A stretch of 64,000 nt of DNA, taken from contig NZ_LR590481.1 of NCBI RefSeq assembly GCF_901482605.1, forward strand, positions 1,116,001 through 1,180,000. Reading direction: 5' to 3'. This DNA comes from Hathewaya histolytica. GTDB taxonomy: Bacteria; Bacillota; Clostridia; Clostridiales; Clostridiaceae. Positions within the stretch are counted from its first letter, which is position 1. Every line of letters starts with the position of its first letter. The notes beneath the pieces were generated by a model. It worked only from the letters and a program-made list of their open reading frames with translations, had not been told where the DNA came from and searched no databases. Positions 1-8,355 of this stretch are shown piece by piece. Both the position numbers and the translations under genes were made by a program.

Positions 1-1
1 T

Positions 2-1396
2 TTAATGACAGAAGAAGAGGTAAGTAATGGACCAGATACTTTAGAGGTTAAACAAGCTAATGGTGGACCAACAATTAAAGAATACAAATTCTCAATAGTA
101 ATAAGCCAACTTGACTGTACTGGATGTGGTAACTGTGCACAAGTATGTCCAGCACCAGAAAAAGCTTTAATTATGAAACCAATTGAGCCACAATTAGAAA
201 AACAAAGTGCATTTGATTATGCTATTAAGCTTCCAGCTAAGAAAAATCCAATGAATAAAAACACTGTAAAAGGAAGCCAATTTGAAACTCCGTTAATTGA
301 GTTCTCAGGTGCTTGTGCAGGATGTGGAGAAACTCCATATGCGAAACTTATAACTCAATTATTTGGTGATAGAATGATGATATCTAATGCTACAGGATGT
401 TCATCAATATGGGGTGGAAGTGCTCCTGCAACTCCATATACAGTAGATCAAAACGGACGTGGACCAGCTTGGGCTAACTCATTATTTGAAGACAATGCTG
501 AATTTGGTTTTGGTATGTTCTTAGGATCAACCCAAATGAGAGAAAGAATATTTGGACTTGCTCAAGAAGCTCAAGAAAGTAATTTAAGTGATGAATTAAA
601 GAATACATTAAAAGAATTCTTAGGTAATAGATTCGATGGAGAAAAAACTAAAGAGTTAAGAGATAAATTACTTCCAATGTTAGAAGCAGAAAAAGAAAAT
701 AAAATAGCTGCTGAAATCTTAGAAAAGAAAGACTTCATAGTTAAACAATCTCAATGGATATTTGGTGGAGATGGTTGGGCATATGACATCGGATTTGGTG
801 GAGTTGACCACGTACTTGCATCTGGAGAAGATGTAAACATTCTTGTATTTGATACAGAAGTTTACTCAAATACAGGTGGACAATCTTCAAAAGCTACACC
901 TACTGCAGCAATAGCTAAATTCGCTGCTGGTGGTAAGAGAACTAAGAAAAAAGATCTTGGTATGATGGCAATGAGTTACGGATATGTTTATGTTGCTCAA
1001 ATAGCTATGGGTGCAGATAAGAACCAAACTATTAAAGCAATAACAGAAGCTGAAAATTATCCAGGCCCATCATTAATCATAGCATATGCTCCATGTATAA
1101 ATCATGGAATTAAAATTGGTATGGGTAGTAGCCAATTAGAAGAAAAGAGAGCTGTGGACTGCGGATATTGGTCATTATATAGATATAACCCAACATTAAA
1201 AGACCAAGGTAAGAATCCATTTGTCTTAGATTCTAAAGAACCAAAAGAATCATTCATAGATTTCTTAAAAGGTGAAGTAAGATATGCATCACTTGAAAAA
1301 ATCAAACCAGAGTTAGCTCAAGAATTATTTGAGAAAACTGAAAAAGATGCAATGGAAAGATTAGAAAACTATAAAAAACTTGCAAAAGATCAATAA
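2..1396 (+). CDS. nifJ: Pyruvate:ferredoxin (flavodoxin) oxidoreductase, C-terminal part (5' end outside window)
   Basis: This is the last ~464 residues of a ~1170-residue enzyme that converts pyruvate and CoA to acetyl-CoA, CO2 and reduced ferredoxin in the cytoplasm, the usual pyruvate-oxidising step of fermenting clostridia. The fragment opens in a two-[4Fe-4S] ferredoxin domain (second cluster CTGCGNCAQVCP, about residues 39-50 counted from the ATG at 5). The thiamine-diphosphate domain follows, with CAGCGET at about 104, NATGCSS at about 128, and GDGWAYDIGFGG plus NTGGQSSKATP near 255-300. The reading frame is open to the left edge, so the ATG at 5 is internal. A hairpin terminator follows. 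The TPP-domain sequence fits pyruvate oxidoreductases rather than shorter multi-subunit forms. Confidence 0.96.
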   Translation, partial: LMTEEEVSNGPDTLEVKQANGGPTIKEYKFSIVISQLDCTGCGNCAQVCPAPEKALIMKPIEPQLEKQSAFDYAIKLPAKKNPMNKNTVKGSQFETPLIEFSGACAGCGETPYAKLITQLFGDRMMISNATGCSSIWGGSAPATPYTVDQNGRGPAWANSLFEDNAEFGFGMFLGSTQMRERIFGLAQEAQESNLSDELKNTLKEFLGNRFDGEKTKELRDKLLPMLEAEKENKIAAEILEKKDFIVKQSQWIFGGDGWAYDIGFGGVDHVLASGEDVNILVFDTEVYSNTGGQSSKATPTAAIAKFAAGGKRTKKKDLGMMAMSYGYVYVAQIAMGADKNQTIKAITEAENYPGPSLIIAYAPCINHGIKIGMGSSQLEEKRAVDCGYWSLYRYNPTLKDQGKNPFVLDSKEPKESFIDFLKGEVRYASLEKIKPELAQELFEKTEKDAMERLENYKKLAKDQ

Positions 1397-1405
1397 GATA
1401 TAATT

Positions 1406-1442
1406 AATAGGAGACATGGAACAATTCTATGTCTCCTATTTT
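1406..1442 (+). terminator. Rho-independent terminator of the oxidoreductase gene
   Basis: A 14-bp stem (aataggagacatgg pairs with ctatgtctcctatt, one G-T pair) with a 7-nt loop and a short T-rich tail lies 9 bases after the stop codon. Confidence 0.85.
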
Positions 1443-1645
1443 AATCTCATGTTTTTTATTATAAAGGCTTATAAATAATTATAAGGAATAAATAAAATAG
1501 TTTTGGTAATTATTAAAGTAGGAAGCTTTTAAAAGAATAATATAAAAAGTTTTGTTAAAAAGAAAAAATTTTATAAAAAACTCTTTTAATATTCTTAAAT
1601 AAAGGGTATTATTATACCATAAACCAAAATAGGAGGTAATTAAAT

Positions 1646-2035
1646 ATGATGGATAAAGAAAACAAGTGCACTTGCAATGGTGAAGTAAATAAATGTGGTT
1701 GCCACGAAGAAATAGAACACTCTCATGAATCATGTGGTTGTCATGAGGAAGCAGAACATTCTCACGAATCATGTGGTTGTGGATGTGGAGATGAAATTGA
1801 AACATTAACTGTAGAACTTGAAGATGAAGAGGGAAATGTTATTACTTGTGAAATAATCGATGGTTTTGATTATAAAGATAAAGAATATGCAGTTTTACTA
1901 AATCCACAGGAAGATACTTATTATATATTTGAAGTAGTTGGAGACGATGAAGACGGTGAATTAGTAGTACCTTCAGAAGAAGAATTTGAAGATGTTAGAG
2001 AGTACTACGAAAATTTAGTTGCTGCAGAAGAATAA
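1646..2035 (+). CDS. DUF1292-family small acidic protein with N-terminal Cys/His repeats
   Basis: This is a 129-residue protein. The C-terminal ~80 residues match the DUF1292 (YrzB-like) pattern: a short acidic beta-rich domain of unknown function (LTVELEDEEGNVITCEI ... YAVLLNP) common in Firmicutes. The first 48 residues are unusual: the 13-residue unit CGCHEE(I/A)EHSHES occurs twice in tandem (17-29, 30-42) and is followed by CGCGCG. That gives about a dozen Cys and several His, a plausible soft-metal (Zn, Ni, Cu) binding tail; metal binding is inference. The start has AGGAGG at 1631-1636; a second ATG follows at 1649. The gene stands alone between two terminators. Confidence 0.85.
   Translation: MMDKENKCTCNGEVNKCGCHEEIEHSHESCGCHEEAEHSHESCGCGCGDEIETLTVELEDEEGNVITCEIIDGFDYKDKEYAVLLNPQEDTYYIFEVVGDDEDGELVVPSEEEFEDVREYYENLVAAEE
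1694..1771 (+). repeat. Tandem 39-bp coding repeat (CGCHEExEHSHES x2)
   Basis: Two adjacent 39-nt units (1694-1732 and 1733-1771) encode the same 13 residues apart from Ile/Ala at the seventh. They differ mainly at silent positions, so the repeat is old and its protein sequence seems to have been kept. Confidence 0.85.
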
Positions 2036-2046
2036 GATAATAAATG

Positions 2047-2072
2047 AGCCGTTGCATACGCAGCGGCTTTTT
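2047..2072 (+). terminator. Terminator after the DUF1292 gene
   Basis: The stem gccgttgc/gcagcggc (one G-T pair) with a 4-nt loop is followed by TTTTT. The next gene's frame is open upstream through this hairpin, which argues that its real start lies downstream. Confidence 0.85.
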
Positions 2073-2105
2073 ATATGGAGTATTATATTATATGGAGTGA
2101 TTACT

Positions 2106-2747
2106 TTGGAGAAACTTGCAATCTTTGATGTAGATTTTACTTTAACAAGAAAAGAAACATTATTGGAATTTTATAAATTTATGCTTAAGAAACATCCTAA
2201 ATTTTTAATATATATACCAAGAACTGTGTTCTCAGGGTTATTCTATGTATTAAAGTTTCATGATGAGAAAAAAACAAAAGAAATATTTACTAGGTTTATA
2301 AGAGGTATAAGAGAAGAGGATATGGAAGACATAGTAAAGGAATTTTATGAAAAGGTATTATGTAGAATAATATATAAGGATTCTATAGATATGATAGCAA
2401 AACTAAAGAAAGAGGGATGTAAAGTTATATTAATTTCTGCATCTCCAGAATTTTATTTAAAATCTTTATATAATATTAAAGAAGTTGATAAGATAATAGG
2501 CACTAGGATTAGTAAAAAAGATGGCATATACCAAAATAAGCTAGAAGGTGAAAACTGTAAGGGAGAAGAAAAGGTTAGACGTCTTAAGAGCTATATAAAA
2601 GAAAAGAATATAGATGTTGATTTTAAAAATTCCTATATGTTCTCAGATTCCTTAGCAGATTTACCTCTTTTTAAATTAGTAGGAAAACCCTATTTAATTA
2701 ACTATAATAAAAAATATGATGATATAGAAATATTAAATTGGAAATAG
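2106..2747 (+). CDS. HAD-superfamily hydrolase, subfamily IB (SerB-like phosphatase)
   Basis: A predicted cytoplasmic phosphomonoesterase of ~213 residues. HAD motif I reads DVDFTLT, with nucleophile Asp8 and acid/base Asp10. Motif II is the Ser in LISASPEF, and motif IV is FSDSLADLPLF. A helical cap follows motif I, as in the IB group that includes phosphoserine phosphatase. The TTG at 2106 is chosen as start because GGAG at 2094-2097 lies 8 bases upstream; an upstream in-frame ATG at 2019 would overlap the previous gene and run through its terminator. The substrate cannot be told from sequence. It is probably co-transcribed with the aminotransferase gene 30 bases downstream. Confidence 0.85.
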   Translation: MEKLAIFDVDFTLTRKETLLEFYKFMLKKHPKFLIYIPRTVFSGLFYVLKFHDEKKTKEIFTRFIRGIREEDMEDIVKEFYEKVLCRIIYKDSIDMIAKLKKEGCKVILISASPEFYLKSLYNIKEVDKIIGTRISKKDGIYQNKLEGENCKGEEKVRRLKSYIKEKNIDVDFKNSYMFSDSLADLPLFKLVGKPYLINYNKKYDDIEILNWK

Positions 2748-2777
2748 TAAAAAATCAATAAAAATGGAGGTATTAAA

Positions 2778-3608
2778 ATGTCTTCTGCTAGAAAGCAATT
2801 TTATATTTTTAATGGAAGTTTAGAAAAAGAAGAAAAAAATCTAGAAGAGATTCTTAATCAGGGAGATATTGTATATGAGGTTATAAGAATTATAGAAGGT
2901 TTTCCTCTTTTTTTAAAGGAACATATGGATAGGTTACATAATTCATGTTCCCTAATAAATATTCAATGTCCTATAAAACAGGAAGAAGTATTTAGACATA
3001 TTAGGGAACTTTCAGCTAGTAATGAAATAGATTTCGGTAATATTAAGATAGTTTTAAACTCCAATTCTTTAGAATATGCAATATATTTTATACCACACTA
3101 CTATCCTACAGAAGAAGAATATGAAGATGGGGTAAAAACTATTTTATATAATGGGGAAAGAAAAAATCCTAATGCCAAAATTGTAGATATGAGTTTTAGA
3201 AAAACTGTTACAGAAAAAATTAAGAAAGAAAATGCTTATGAGGCTATATTAATAGATAAGAACGGAAATATTACCGAAGGAAGTAAGTCAAATATTTTTA
3301 TGGTTAAAGGAGATGTAGTATTAACTGCACCTGTAGAAGGCGTTCTTCCAGGAATAACCCGTAATAAAATCATAAATGTTATAAAGGATCTAGGTATAAG
3401 TTTTGAAGAAAAATATGTTAAAGATGATGAAATAAATTCTCTACAGGGATTATTTATTTCAGGAACATCACCTAAAGTCCTTCCTATAAATAAAGTTGAA
3501 ACTATTAGTTTTAATCCTAAAAATAAAATTATTATAGATATTATGAAATTCTTTAATAAAGTAATAGAAGAGGACATTAAGTTTATAAAAAATAATTATT
3601 TTAAATAA
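2778..3608 (+). CDS. Class IV PLP-dependent aminotransferase (BCAT / D-amino-acid aminotransferase / ADC lyase fold)
   Basis: A 276-residue fold-type IV pyridoxal-phosphate enzyme. The family features are visible: an N-terminal R/H-rich segment (FLKEHMDRLHNS), the likely Schiff-base lysine in NAKIVDMSFRK (Lys134), the cofactor-contact motif ITEGSKSNIF (Glu167) and LPGITRN near residue 195. Members include branched-chain aminotransferase, D-alanine aminotransferase and 4-amino-4-deoxychorismate lyase (PabC). The short length and lack of the full IlvE signature make the exact substrate uncertain, so no symbol is given. The ribosome site is GGAGG 10 bases before the ATG. Confidence 0.85.
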   Translation: MSSARKQFYIFNGSLEKEEKNLEEILNQGDIVYEVIRIIEGFPLFLKEHMDRLHNSCSLINIQCPIKQEEVFRHIRELSASNEIDFGNIKIVLNSNSLEYAIYFIPHYYPTEEEYEDGVKTILYNGERKNPNAKIVDMSFRKTVTEKIKKENAYEAILIDKNGNITEGSKSNIFMVKGDVVLTAPVEGVLPGITRNKIINVIKDLGISFEEKYVKDDEINSLQGLFISGTSPKVLPINKVETISFNPKNKIIIDIMKFFNKVIEEDIKFIKNNYFK

Positions 3609-3615
3609 TTTTAAA

Positions 3616-3642
3616 TAAAGTAATTAAAAAGTTATACGATAA
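3616..3642 (+). promoter_or_regulatory. Putative sigma-D (sigma-28) promoter of the fapA-che-fliM-fliY operon
   Basis: TAAA at 3616-3619, exactly 15 bases, then TACGATAA at 3635-3642, against the sigma-28 consensus TAAA-N15-GCCGATAA (6 of 8 in the -10 box). The spacing equals that of the match before flgM. Transcription would start near 3649 and would read through the hairpin at 3660-3686. Confidence 0.65.
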
Positions 3643-3659
3643 TAGAATAGGAAAACTTA

Positions 3660-3686
3660 TAGGATTGTGTTATAGGCACAATCCTA
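3660..3686 (+). terminator. Hairpin between the aminotransferase gene and fapA (weak terminator or leader hairpin)
   Basis: A 10-bp stem (taggattgtg/cacaatccta) with a 7-nt loop is followed by an interrupted AT-rich tail rather than a T run. It could end the upstream transcript, but it lies downstream of the putative sigma-D promoter, so it may be a 5' leader hairpin of the chemotaxis operon. Confidence 0.55.
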
Positions 3687-3738
3687 ATTTATAATTTTAA
3701 TTCTCTCTAAAAACATTGATTTTGAGGAGTGAAATATA

Positions 3739-5496
3739 ATGCAGGATAATAATACTATTGACTTAGATGGAAAGGTATATATTAAAGAAGGCAAGATATT
3801 TGTAATTAATCCTAAGGAAAATGGAAAGCCAGCTGTTATAACTCCATCTAAAGGACTAAAACTCATGGTGGATAAAGAAGAAGTTACTTTTAAAAAAGAA
3901 GTTTTCGCTAATAGTGAAATTGAAGTTTTTTTCCCATCTACTGTAGGTAAAAGAAATCTAAATATAAGTTTATCATTAGATAAAATGAAAGCTTATATGG
4001 ATATTTCATATGAACCAAAGCTAATATACACTTTAAGAGATGAAGAAGAAGATAAAATCGTAAATTTAAAATATGAAGTTTTAGACAAGGAACTTCCTCC
4101 AAAATTCTCTAGGGAGGAAATCGAAAAAGTATTATTAGATAAGGGTATACTATATGGAATTTTAAGAAATAACATAGAAAAATGTATAAAAGAAGAGTAT
4201 GTTAAAGACTGCATAATAGCTACAGGGAAAAAACCTGTAGATGGTACAGATGATACTATTAAATTAAATTTTATAGTTCAGAAAAGTTTTAAAGAAGATT
4301 CTAAGGGTAATATAGATTATAAATCTATAGGAAATATACAATATGTAAAAAGCGGAGACGTAATAGCTACTATTATAAAGGGTAAAGAAGGAATAGATGG
4401 AGTAAATGTTTTTGGAAAAATAGTGAAGAGTAAAAAAAGAAATATGGTAAAAGTTAAATGTAGTAGTGGATGTGAACTTAAAGGTGACTCTATAATAGCT
4501 ATTATAGATGGTAAACCCATGTATAAACGGAATACTTTTAAAGTTAACCATGTACATGAAGTTAAAGGGAATGTTGATCTGAGTACTGGGAATATAAATT
4601 TTAGTGGTTCAGTGATTGTTTATGGTGCTGTATCGGATGGAATGAAAATAGAAAGTGGAGCTGGAATTGAAGTTTATAAAAATGTATCGGGATCAGAAAT
4701 TATATCTAAAGGTAATATTTCTGTTGGAGGGAATATTATATATTCCAAAGTGATTTGTGGTGGAGAAGATAATGTAAATATAAAGGTGAATGAGGACTTA
4801 ACACTACTTTCTAATATTCTAAGAGAAATTAGGTTAACTATGGAAAAGATAATAAATAAGAACCTTTTGGGTAAAGATGTAAAGCCCGGAGAAATCATAA
4901 AAGTCCTTATTGAAAATAAATTCAAAAATGTACCAGTAATAATAACTAGTATAGAAAAGTCATATGCAAAAAAGGGGACTTATAAAAACTTTATTAATAT
5001 ATTGAAGAAGGGTCTACTGGGATTAGGTACTTTATCTATAGAGAGTTCGGAAGATATTATGTATATGGAAAAATTACTTAAAGAAGAAATTGAAATTATA
5101 AAAGATGAAAAAATAAATTTTTCAGATGTAGATTTTAGATATGCACAAAATAGTATTATACAATCTTCTGGAGATATATATATAACGGGAAAAGGTGAAT
5201 ATATAACTAACATAGATGCAAATGGTAGTATATATTTTACGGGAATAAACTCTGTTGCAAGGGGTGGAATTTTAAAAGCTAAAAATGAGATAAAGTGTAT
5301 GTATGTAGGAAGTGACGCAGGAGTTTCTACTAAGCTTAAAGTAGAAAGAGAAGGGCAAATTTGGGCTAAAGTTGCTTTTCAAAATACTAGATTTGCGGTT
5401 GGAACTTTAGAACATATTATTGAATATCCTTGTAAAGATGTTCATGCTTATTTAGATGAAAAAGGTGAATTAGTAGTAGAAAAGTTAAAACTATAA
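3739..5496 (+). CDS. fapA: FapA family protein (DUF342), flagellar assembly protein A
   Basis: A 585-residue protein of the DUF342/FapA family, often found in motility loci of Firmicutes and Vibrio and linked in some species to polar localisation; its biochemical role is unclear. The N-terminal ~270 residues form the FapA domain (ATGKKPVDGTDD and GVNVFGK), followed by glycine/valine-rich beta-helix-like repeats (VKGNVDLSTGNINFSG, ISVGGNI) and a helical stretch around 355-470 before the repeats resume. It has no signal peptide or membrane segment. GAGGAGTG lies 9 bases before the ATG. It is the first gene of the che operon, so it should be expressed with the sigma-D regulon. Confidence 0.85.
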   Translation: MQDNNTIDLDGKVYIKEGKIFVINPKENGKPAVITPSKGLKLMVDKEEVTFKKEVFANSEIEVFFPSTVGKRNLNISLSLDKMKAYMDISYEPKLIYTLRDEEEDKIVNLKYEVLDKELPPKFSREEIEKVLLDKGILYGILRNNIEKCIKEEYVKDCIIATGKKPVDGTDDTIKLNFIVQKSFKEDSKGNIDYKSIGNIQYVKSGDVIATIIKGKEGIDGVNVFGKIVKSKKRNMVKVKCSSGCELKGDSIIAIIDGKPMYKRNTFKVNHVHEVKGNVDLSTGNINFSGSVIVYGAVSDGMKIESGAGIEVYKNVSGSEIISKGNISVGGNIIYSKVICGGEDNVNIKVNEDLTLLSNILREIRLTMEKIINKNLLGKDVKPGEIIKVLIENKFKNVPVIITSIEKSYAKKGTYKNFINILKKGLLGLGTLSIESSEDIMYMEKLLKEEIEIIKDEKINFSDVDFRYAQNSIIQSSGDIYITGKGEYITNIDANGSIYFTGINSVARGGILKAKNEIKCMYVGSDAGVSTKLKVEREGQIWAKVAFQNTRFAVGTLEHIIEYPCKDVHAYLDEKGELVVEKLKL

Positions 5497-5529
5497 TTTG
5501 TATTATTATTCTTAGGAGGAGGGGCTAAA

Positions 5530-5982
5530 GTGATTGCTGGTGAAATTAAAGTTCTTATTTTTAAAATAGATGAAGAGTATTATGCAACTGATATTATGGA
5601 AGTAGAAAGAATACTTGGACATGAAGATACAACAAAACTTCCAGATTCACCAAGCTTTATAGAAGGTGTTATAAATTATGAAGGAGATATACTACCTATA
5701 GTTAATCTGTGTACAAAATTTAACATTAAATTTAATGGAGCAAAAAAAGAATCTAAGGTAATAGTCGTAAAATCTCAAAATAATAAGATTGGTATGTTAG
5801 TAGATTCTGTATCTGAGGTTAGGGATGTGAGCCTAGATGATATAAAAATGCCTCCAAATATAGTTTCAGGAATATCTAACCGTTATATAAGAGGTTTGAT
5901 AAAACATGAGGACGAAATTATCATATTTTTAGACCTAAATAGTATTTTAACTGAAGAAGAAAAAGAATTTTTAAAAGTTTAG
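5530..5982 (+). CDS. cheW: Chemotaxis coupling protein CheW (first copy)
   Basis: This 150-residue single CheW domain links chemoreceptors to CheA in the membrane-associated signalling array. The typical core is present: VLIFKIDEEYYATDIMEVERIL, LPDSPSFIEGVINYEGDILPIVNL, and KIGMLVDSVSEVRDV. The GTG start at 5530 follows AGGAGGAGG. The next gene, cheD, begins 10 bases after its stop. A second CheW lies at 11370; this one is the longer, and with FapA it heads the operon. Whether the two copies serve different receptors is not visible. Confidence 0.93.
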   Translation: MIAGEIKVLIFKIDEEYYATDIMEVERILGHEDTTKLPDSPSFIEGVINYEGDILPIVNLCTKFNIKFNGAKKESKVIVVKSQNNKIGMLVDSVSEVRDVSLDDIKMPPNIVSGISNRYIRGLIKHEDEIIIFLDLNSILTEEEKEFLKV

Positions 5983-5991
5983 GTGAAGATT

Positions 5992-6480
5992 ATGAAATTT
6001 AAAGAAATTAGGGTTGGTATTGCTGATTTAAATGTTGGAGAAAATCCAGACCAATTAATTACAGTAGGACTTGGATCCTGTGTTGGGATTGTTATATATG
6101 ACGGATATAAGAAAATAGGTGGACTTGCACATATAATGTTGCCAGATAGTACTCAATTTTTAAATGTTACAAATGAAATGAAATTTGCAAATCTAGCTAT
6201 TCCTATTTTAATAGATAAACTTCTATATAAGGGAGCTATTAAAAGAAATTTAAAGGCTAAAATTGCTGGTGGTGCTTCAATGTTCAATTTTGCTGATAAA
6301 AGTATGATTATGGATATTGGAAACAGAAATTGTATTGCTGTAAAAAAGACTTTAAAAGAATCAGGCATACCTATAATTAGTGAGGATATTGGTGGAAATA
6401 AAGGCAGAACGGTTACGTTTGATACATCAAATGGATTATTTAAAATAAGAACTGTTGGTGTAGGTGTTAAAGAAATATAA
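5992..6480 (+). CDS. cheD: Chemoreceptor glutamine deamidase CheD
   Basis: CheD deamidates glutamines of chemoreceptors and works with CheC in adaptation. The catalytic triad is conserved: Thr24, Cys30 (GLGSCVG) and His47 (GGLAHIMLP), with the same spacing as Thermotoga CheD (21, 27, 44). The ATG at 5992 is preferred because AGGTGA (5981-5986) lies 5 bases upstream; an in-frame GTG at 5983 sits inside that ribosome site. Length is 162 residues, normal for the family. Presence of CheC four genes downstream supports the CheC-CheD adaptation system known from Bacillus and Thermotoga. Confidence 0.95.
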   Translation: MKFKEIRVGIADLNVGENPDQLITVGLGSCVGIVIYDGYKKIGGLAHIMLPDSTQFLNVTNEMKFANLAIPILIDKLLYKGAIKRNLKAKIAGGASMFNFADKSMIMDIGNRNCIAVKKTLKESGIPIISEDIGGNKGRTVTFDTSNGLFKIRTVGVGVKEI

Positions 6481-6499
6481 TATTGTGGAGTGATATTTA

Positions 6500-7573
6500 T
6501 TGGAAAATATTAAAGTATTAGTTGTTGATGATTCGGCCTTAATGAGAAAAATAATATCTGACATGATAAATGAAGAAGTAGATATGGAAGTTATAGATAC
6601 AGCTAAAAATGGAGAAGATCTTTTTAAAAAGTTAGATAAGAAACCAGATGTTATAACCTTAGATGTAGAAATGCCTGTTTTAAATGGAATTGAAGCATTA
6701 AAGAGAATTAAGAGCAGTGGAAATAATATTCCTGTTATCATGTTAAGTAGTGTATCGAAAAGAGGAACAGAGCTTACAATGGAATGCCTTGAGTCGGGAG
6801 CTTTTGATTTTATAGCAAAGCCTTCAGGTGCAATTTCTTTAGACATAAATAAAGTAAAAGAGGATATTGTAGGTAAGATAAGGATAGCTTATCTTAAGAT
6901 TAAAAAACCAAATCAAAGATCTATTTCTAGAAATAGTATAAATATAGATTTACAAGAAAAGGCTATGCCACGAAGGAGTTCCAGAAGGAAAGAATTAAAT
7001 CATAAGATAGACGCTGTCGTTATAGGGGCGTCTACAGGAGGGCCAAAGGCACTATATAAAGTAATAACGAAATTACCCAAACTAGGTATTCCAATATTTG
7101 TAGTTCAGCATATGCCTAGTGGATTCACGAAAGCATTTTCAGAGAGGTTGAATAGTAACTCTATATTAAAAGTAGTAGAAGCTGATGAGGGCATTATAAT
7201 TGATAAGGATACAGTTTATATAGCCAAGGGTGGATATCATATGGAAATTGGATTAGATAAAAAAATACATTTAAATCTAGATCCTACTATGTGGGGAGTT
7301 AGACCAGCAGCAGACAAGCTTTTTCTATCTGCTTCAAAGGTATATAGGAAGAAGCTTTTAAGTGTAGTTCTAACTGGTATGGGTAAAGATGGAGCAGAAG
7401 GAACTGTTCAAGTTAAAAGCTTGGGCGGATTTACCATTTCTGAAGATGAGAGTACTTGTACTATATATGGTATGCCTAAGGCTGCTTTTGAAACTGGTAA
7501 GATAGATGAGGTATTACCTCTTAACGAAATTGCAGATAGAATAACTGAGATAGTAATTAAGAGAGGAGTTTAG
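6500..7573 (+). CDS. cheB: Chemotaxis response regulator protein-glutamate methylesterase CheB
   Basis: CheB removes methyl groups from chemoreceptors after phosphorylation by CheA. The receiver domain (1-~125) has acidic residues Asp10/Asp11, phospho-acceptor Asp55 (LDVEMPV) and Lys107. A linker of ~45 residues leads to the esterase domain with catalytic Ser178 (GASTGGP), His204 (QHMPSGF) and Asp297 (TGMGKDG). The start is TTG at 6500 behind GTGGAGTGA. The stop codon shares one base with an upstream alternative GTG of cheR, showing tight coupling. Length (357) is as expected. Confidence 0.97.
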   Translation: MENIKVLVVDDSALMRKIISDMINEEVDMEVIDTAKNGEDLFKKLDKKPDVITLDVEMPVLNGIEALKRIKSSGNNIPVIMLSSVSKRGTELTMECLESGAFDFIAKPSGAISLDINKVKEDIVGKIRIAYLKIKKPNQRSISRNSINIDLQEKAMPRRSSRRKELNHKIDAVVIGASTGGPKALYKVITKLPKLGIPIFVVQHMPSGFTKAFSERLNSNSILKVVEADEGIIIDKDTVYIAKGGYHMEIGLDKKIHLNLDPTMWGVRPAADKLFLSASKVYRKKLLSVVLTGMGKDGAEGTVQVKSLGGFTISEDESTCTIYGMPKAAFETGKIDEVLPLNEIADRITEIVIKRGV

Positions 7574-7575
7574 TG

Positions 7576-8343
7576 ATGGATCTAATTTATTTTGAAAAGT
7601 GGGTTCGGAAAGAATTTAACATAGATTTATCAGCATATAAATCCAATCAGCTTCATAGAAGAATAAATAGTTTAATGGATAGAGTTAACGTTAGTTCAGT
7701 AGATGAGTATATTAAGCTTTTAAAATCAGATCCATCTCAGAAGAAAAAGTTCTTGGATTTCATAACGATTAATGTTACAGAGTTTTTTAGAAATCCAGAC
7801 ATATTTAAAGAGTTTGAGGAATTATTAAGAAAATATATGTTAAAGGAAAATAAAGCTATTAAGGTATGGAGTGCCGCATGTTCTATAGGAGCAGAGCCTT
7901 ATTCAATAGCTATGATTTTAAAAGAAATGCCTTATAAATTTAGACATGAAATTTTAGCAACAGATATAGATGATACCATTTTATTAAGAGGAAAAAAAGG
8001 AGTATATACCAAAGATGAGGTAAAGGGTATTAAACCAGATATTTTAAGTAAGTATTTTATAAATAAAGAAGATAAGTTTATTATATCCGATACCTTAAAG
8101 TCTATGGTTACATTTAAAAAGCATGACTTAATATTAGGAGCTTATGAGAAAGAATTTGATGTTATAGTGTGTAGAAATGTAGTTATATACTTTAATCAGG
8201 AAGTAAAAGATAGGATATACAAAAAATTTAGTGAATCTTTAAAAAGTGGAGGTTTATTATTTGTAGGTGCTACTGAAAGTATATATAACTATAGAGAGTT
8301 TGGTTTTGAAAAAGCTTCTACCTTTATTTATAGAAAGTTATAG
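7576..8343 (+). CDS. cheR: Chemoreceptor methyltransferase CheR
   Basis: SAM-dependent methylation of receptor glutamates. The N-terminal helical domain (1-~75) includes the conserved NVTEFFRNP; the Rossmann domain has VWSAACSIGAEPYSIAM (SAM loop) and FDVIVCRNVVIYFN. The length, 255 residues, is standard. The ATG at 7576 is preferred over the in-frame GTG at 7573, since AGGAG at 7564-7568 is then 7 bases away. It overlaps or abuts cheB and is followed 12 bases later by cheA. Confidence 0.96.
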   Translation: MDLIYFEKWVRKEFNIDLSAYKSNQLHRRINSLMDRVNVSSVDEYIKLLKSDPSQKKKFLDFITINVTEFFRNPDIFKEFEELLRKYMLKENKAIKVWSAACSIGAEPYSIAMILKEMPYKFRHEILATDIDDTILLRGKKGVYTKDEVKGIKPDILSKYFINKEDKFIISDTLKSMVTFKKHDLILGAYEKEFDVIVCRNVVIYFNQEVKDRIYKKFSESLKSGGLLFVGATESIYNYREFGFEKASTFIYRKL

Positions 8344-8355
8344 GAGGAATGCAAT

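Noticed and set aside
1443-1645. Promoter or riboswitch before the DUF1292 gene
   Set aside because: Very AT-rich, with several weak box-like sequences and no pair of good -35/-10 boxes at proper spacing. No conserved riboswitch core was recognised.
1694-1771. Short tandem repeat as a CRISPR-like array
   Set aside because: The 39-bp units are adjacent with no spacers and lie in frame in a protein-coding gene.
2019-2105. Upstream extension of the HAD hydrolase from ATG 2019
   Set aside because: It would overlap the end of the previous gene and run through a terminator. The extra residues do not resemble HAD proteins, and TTG 2106 has a ribosome site.
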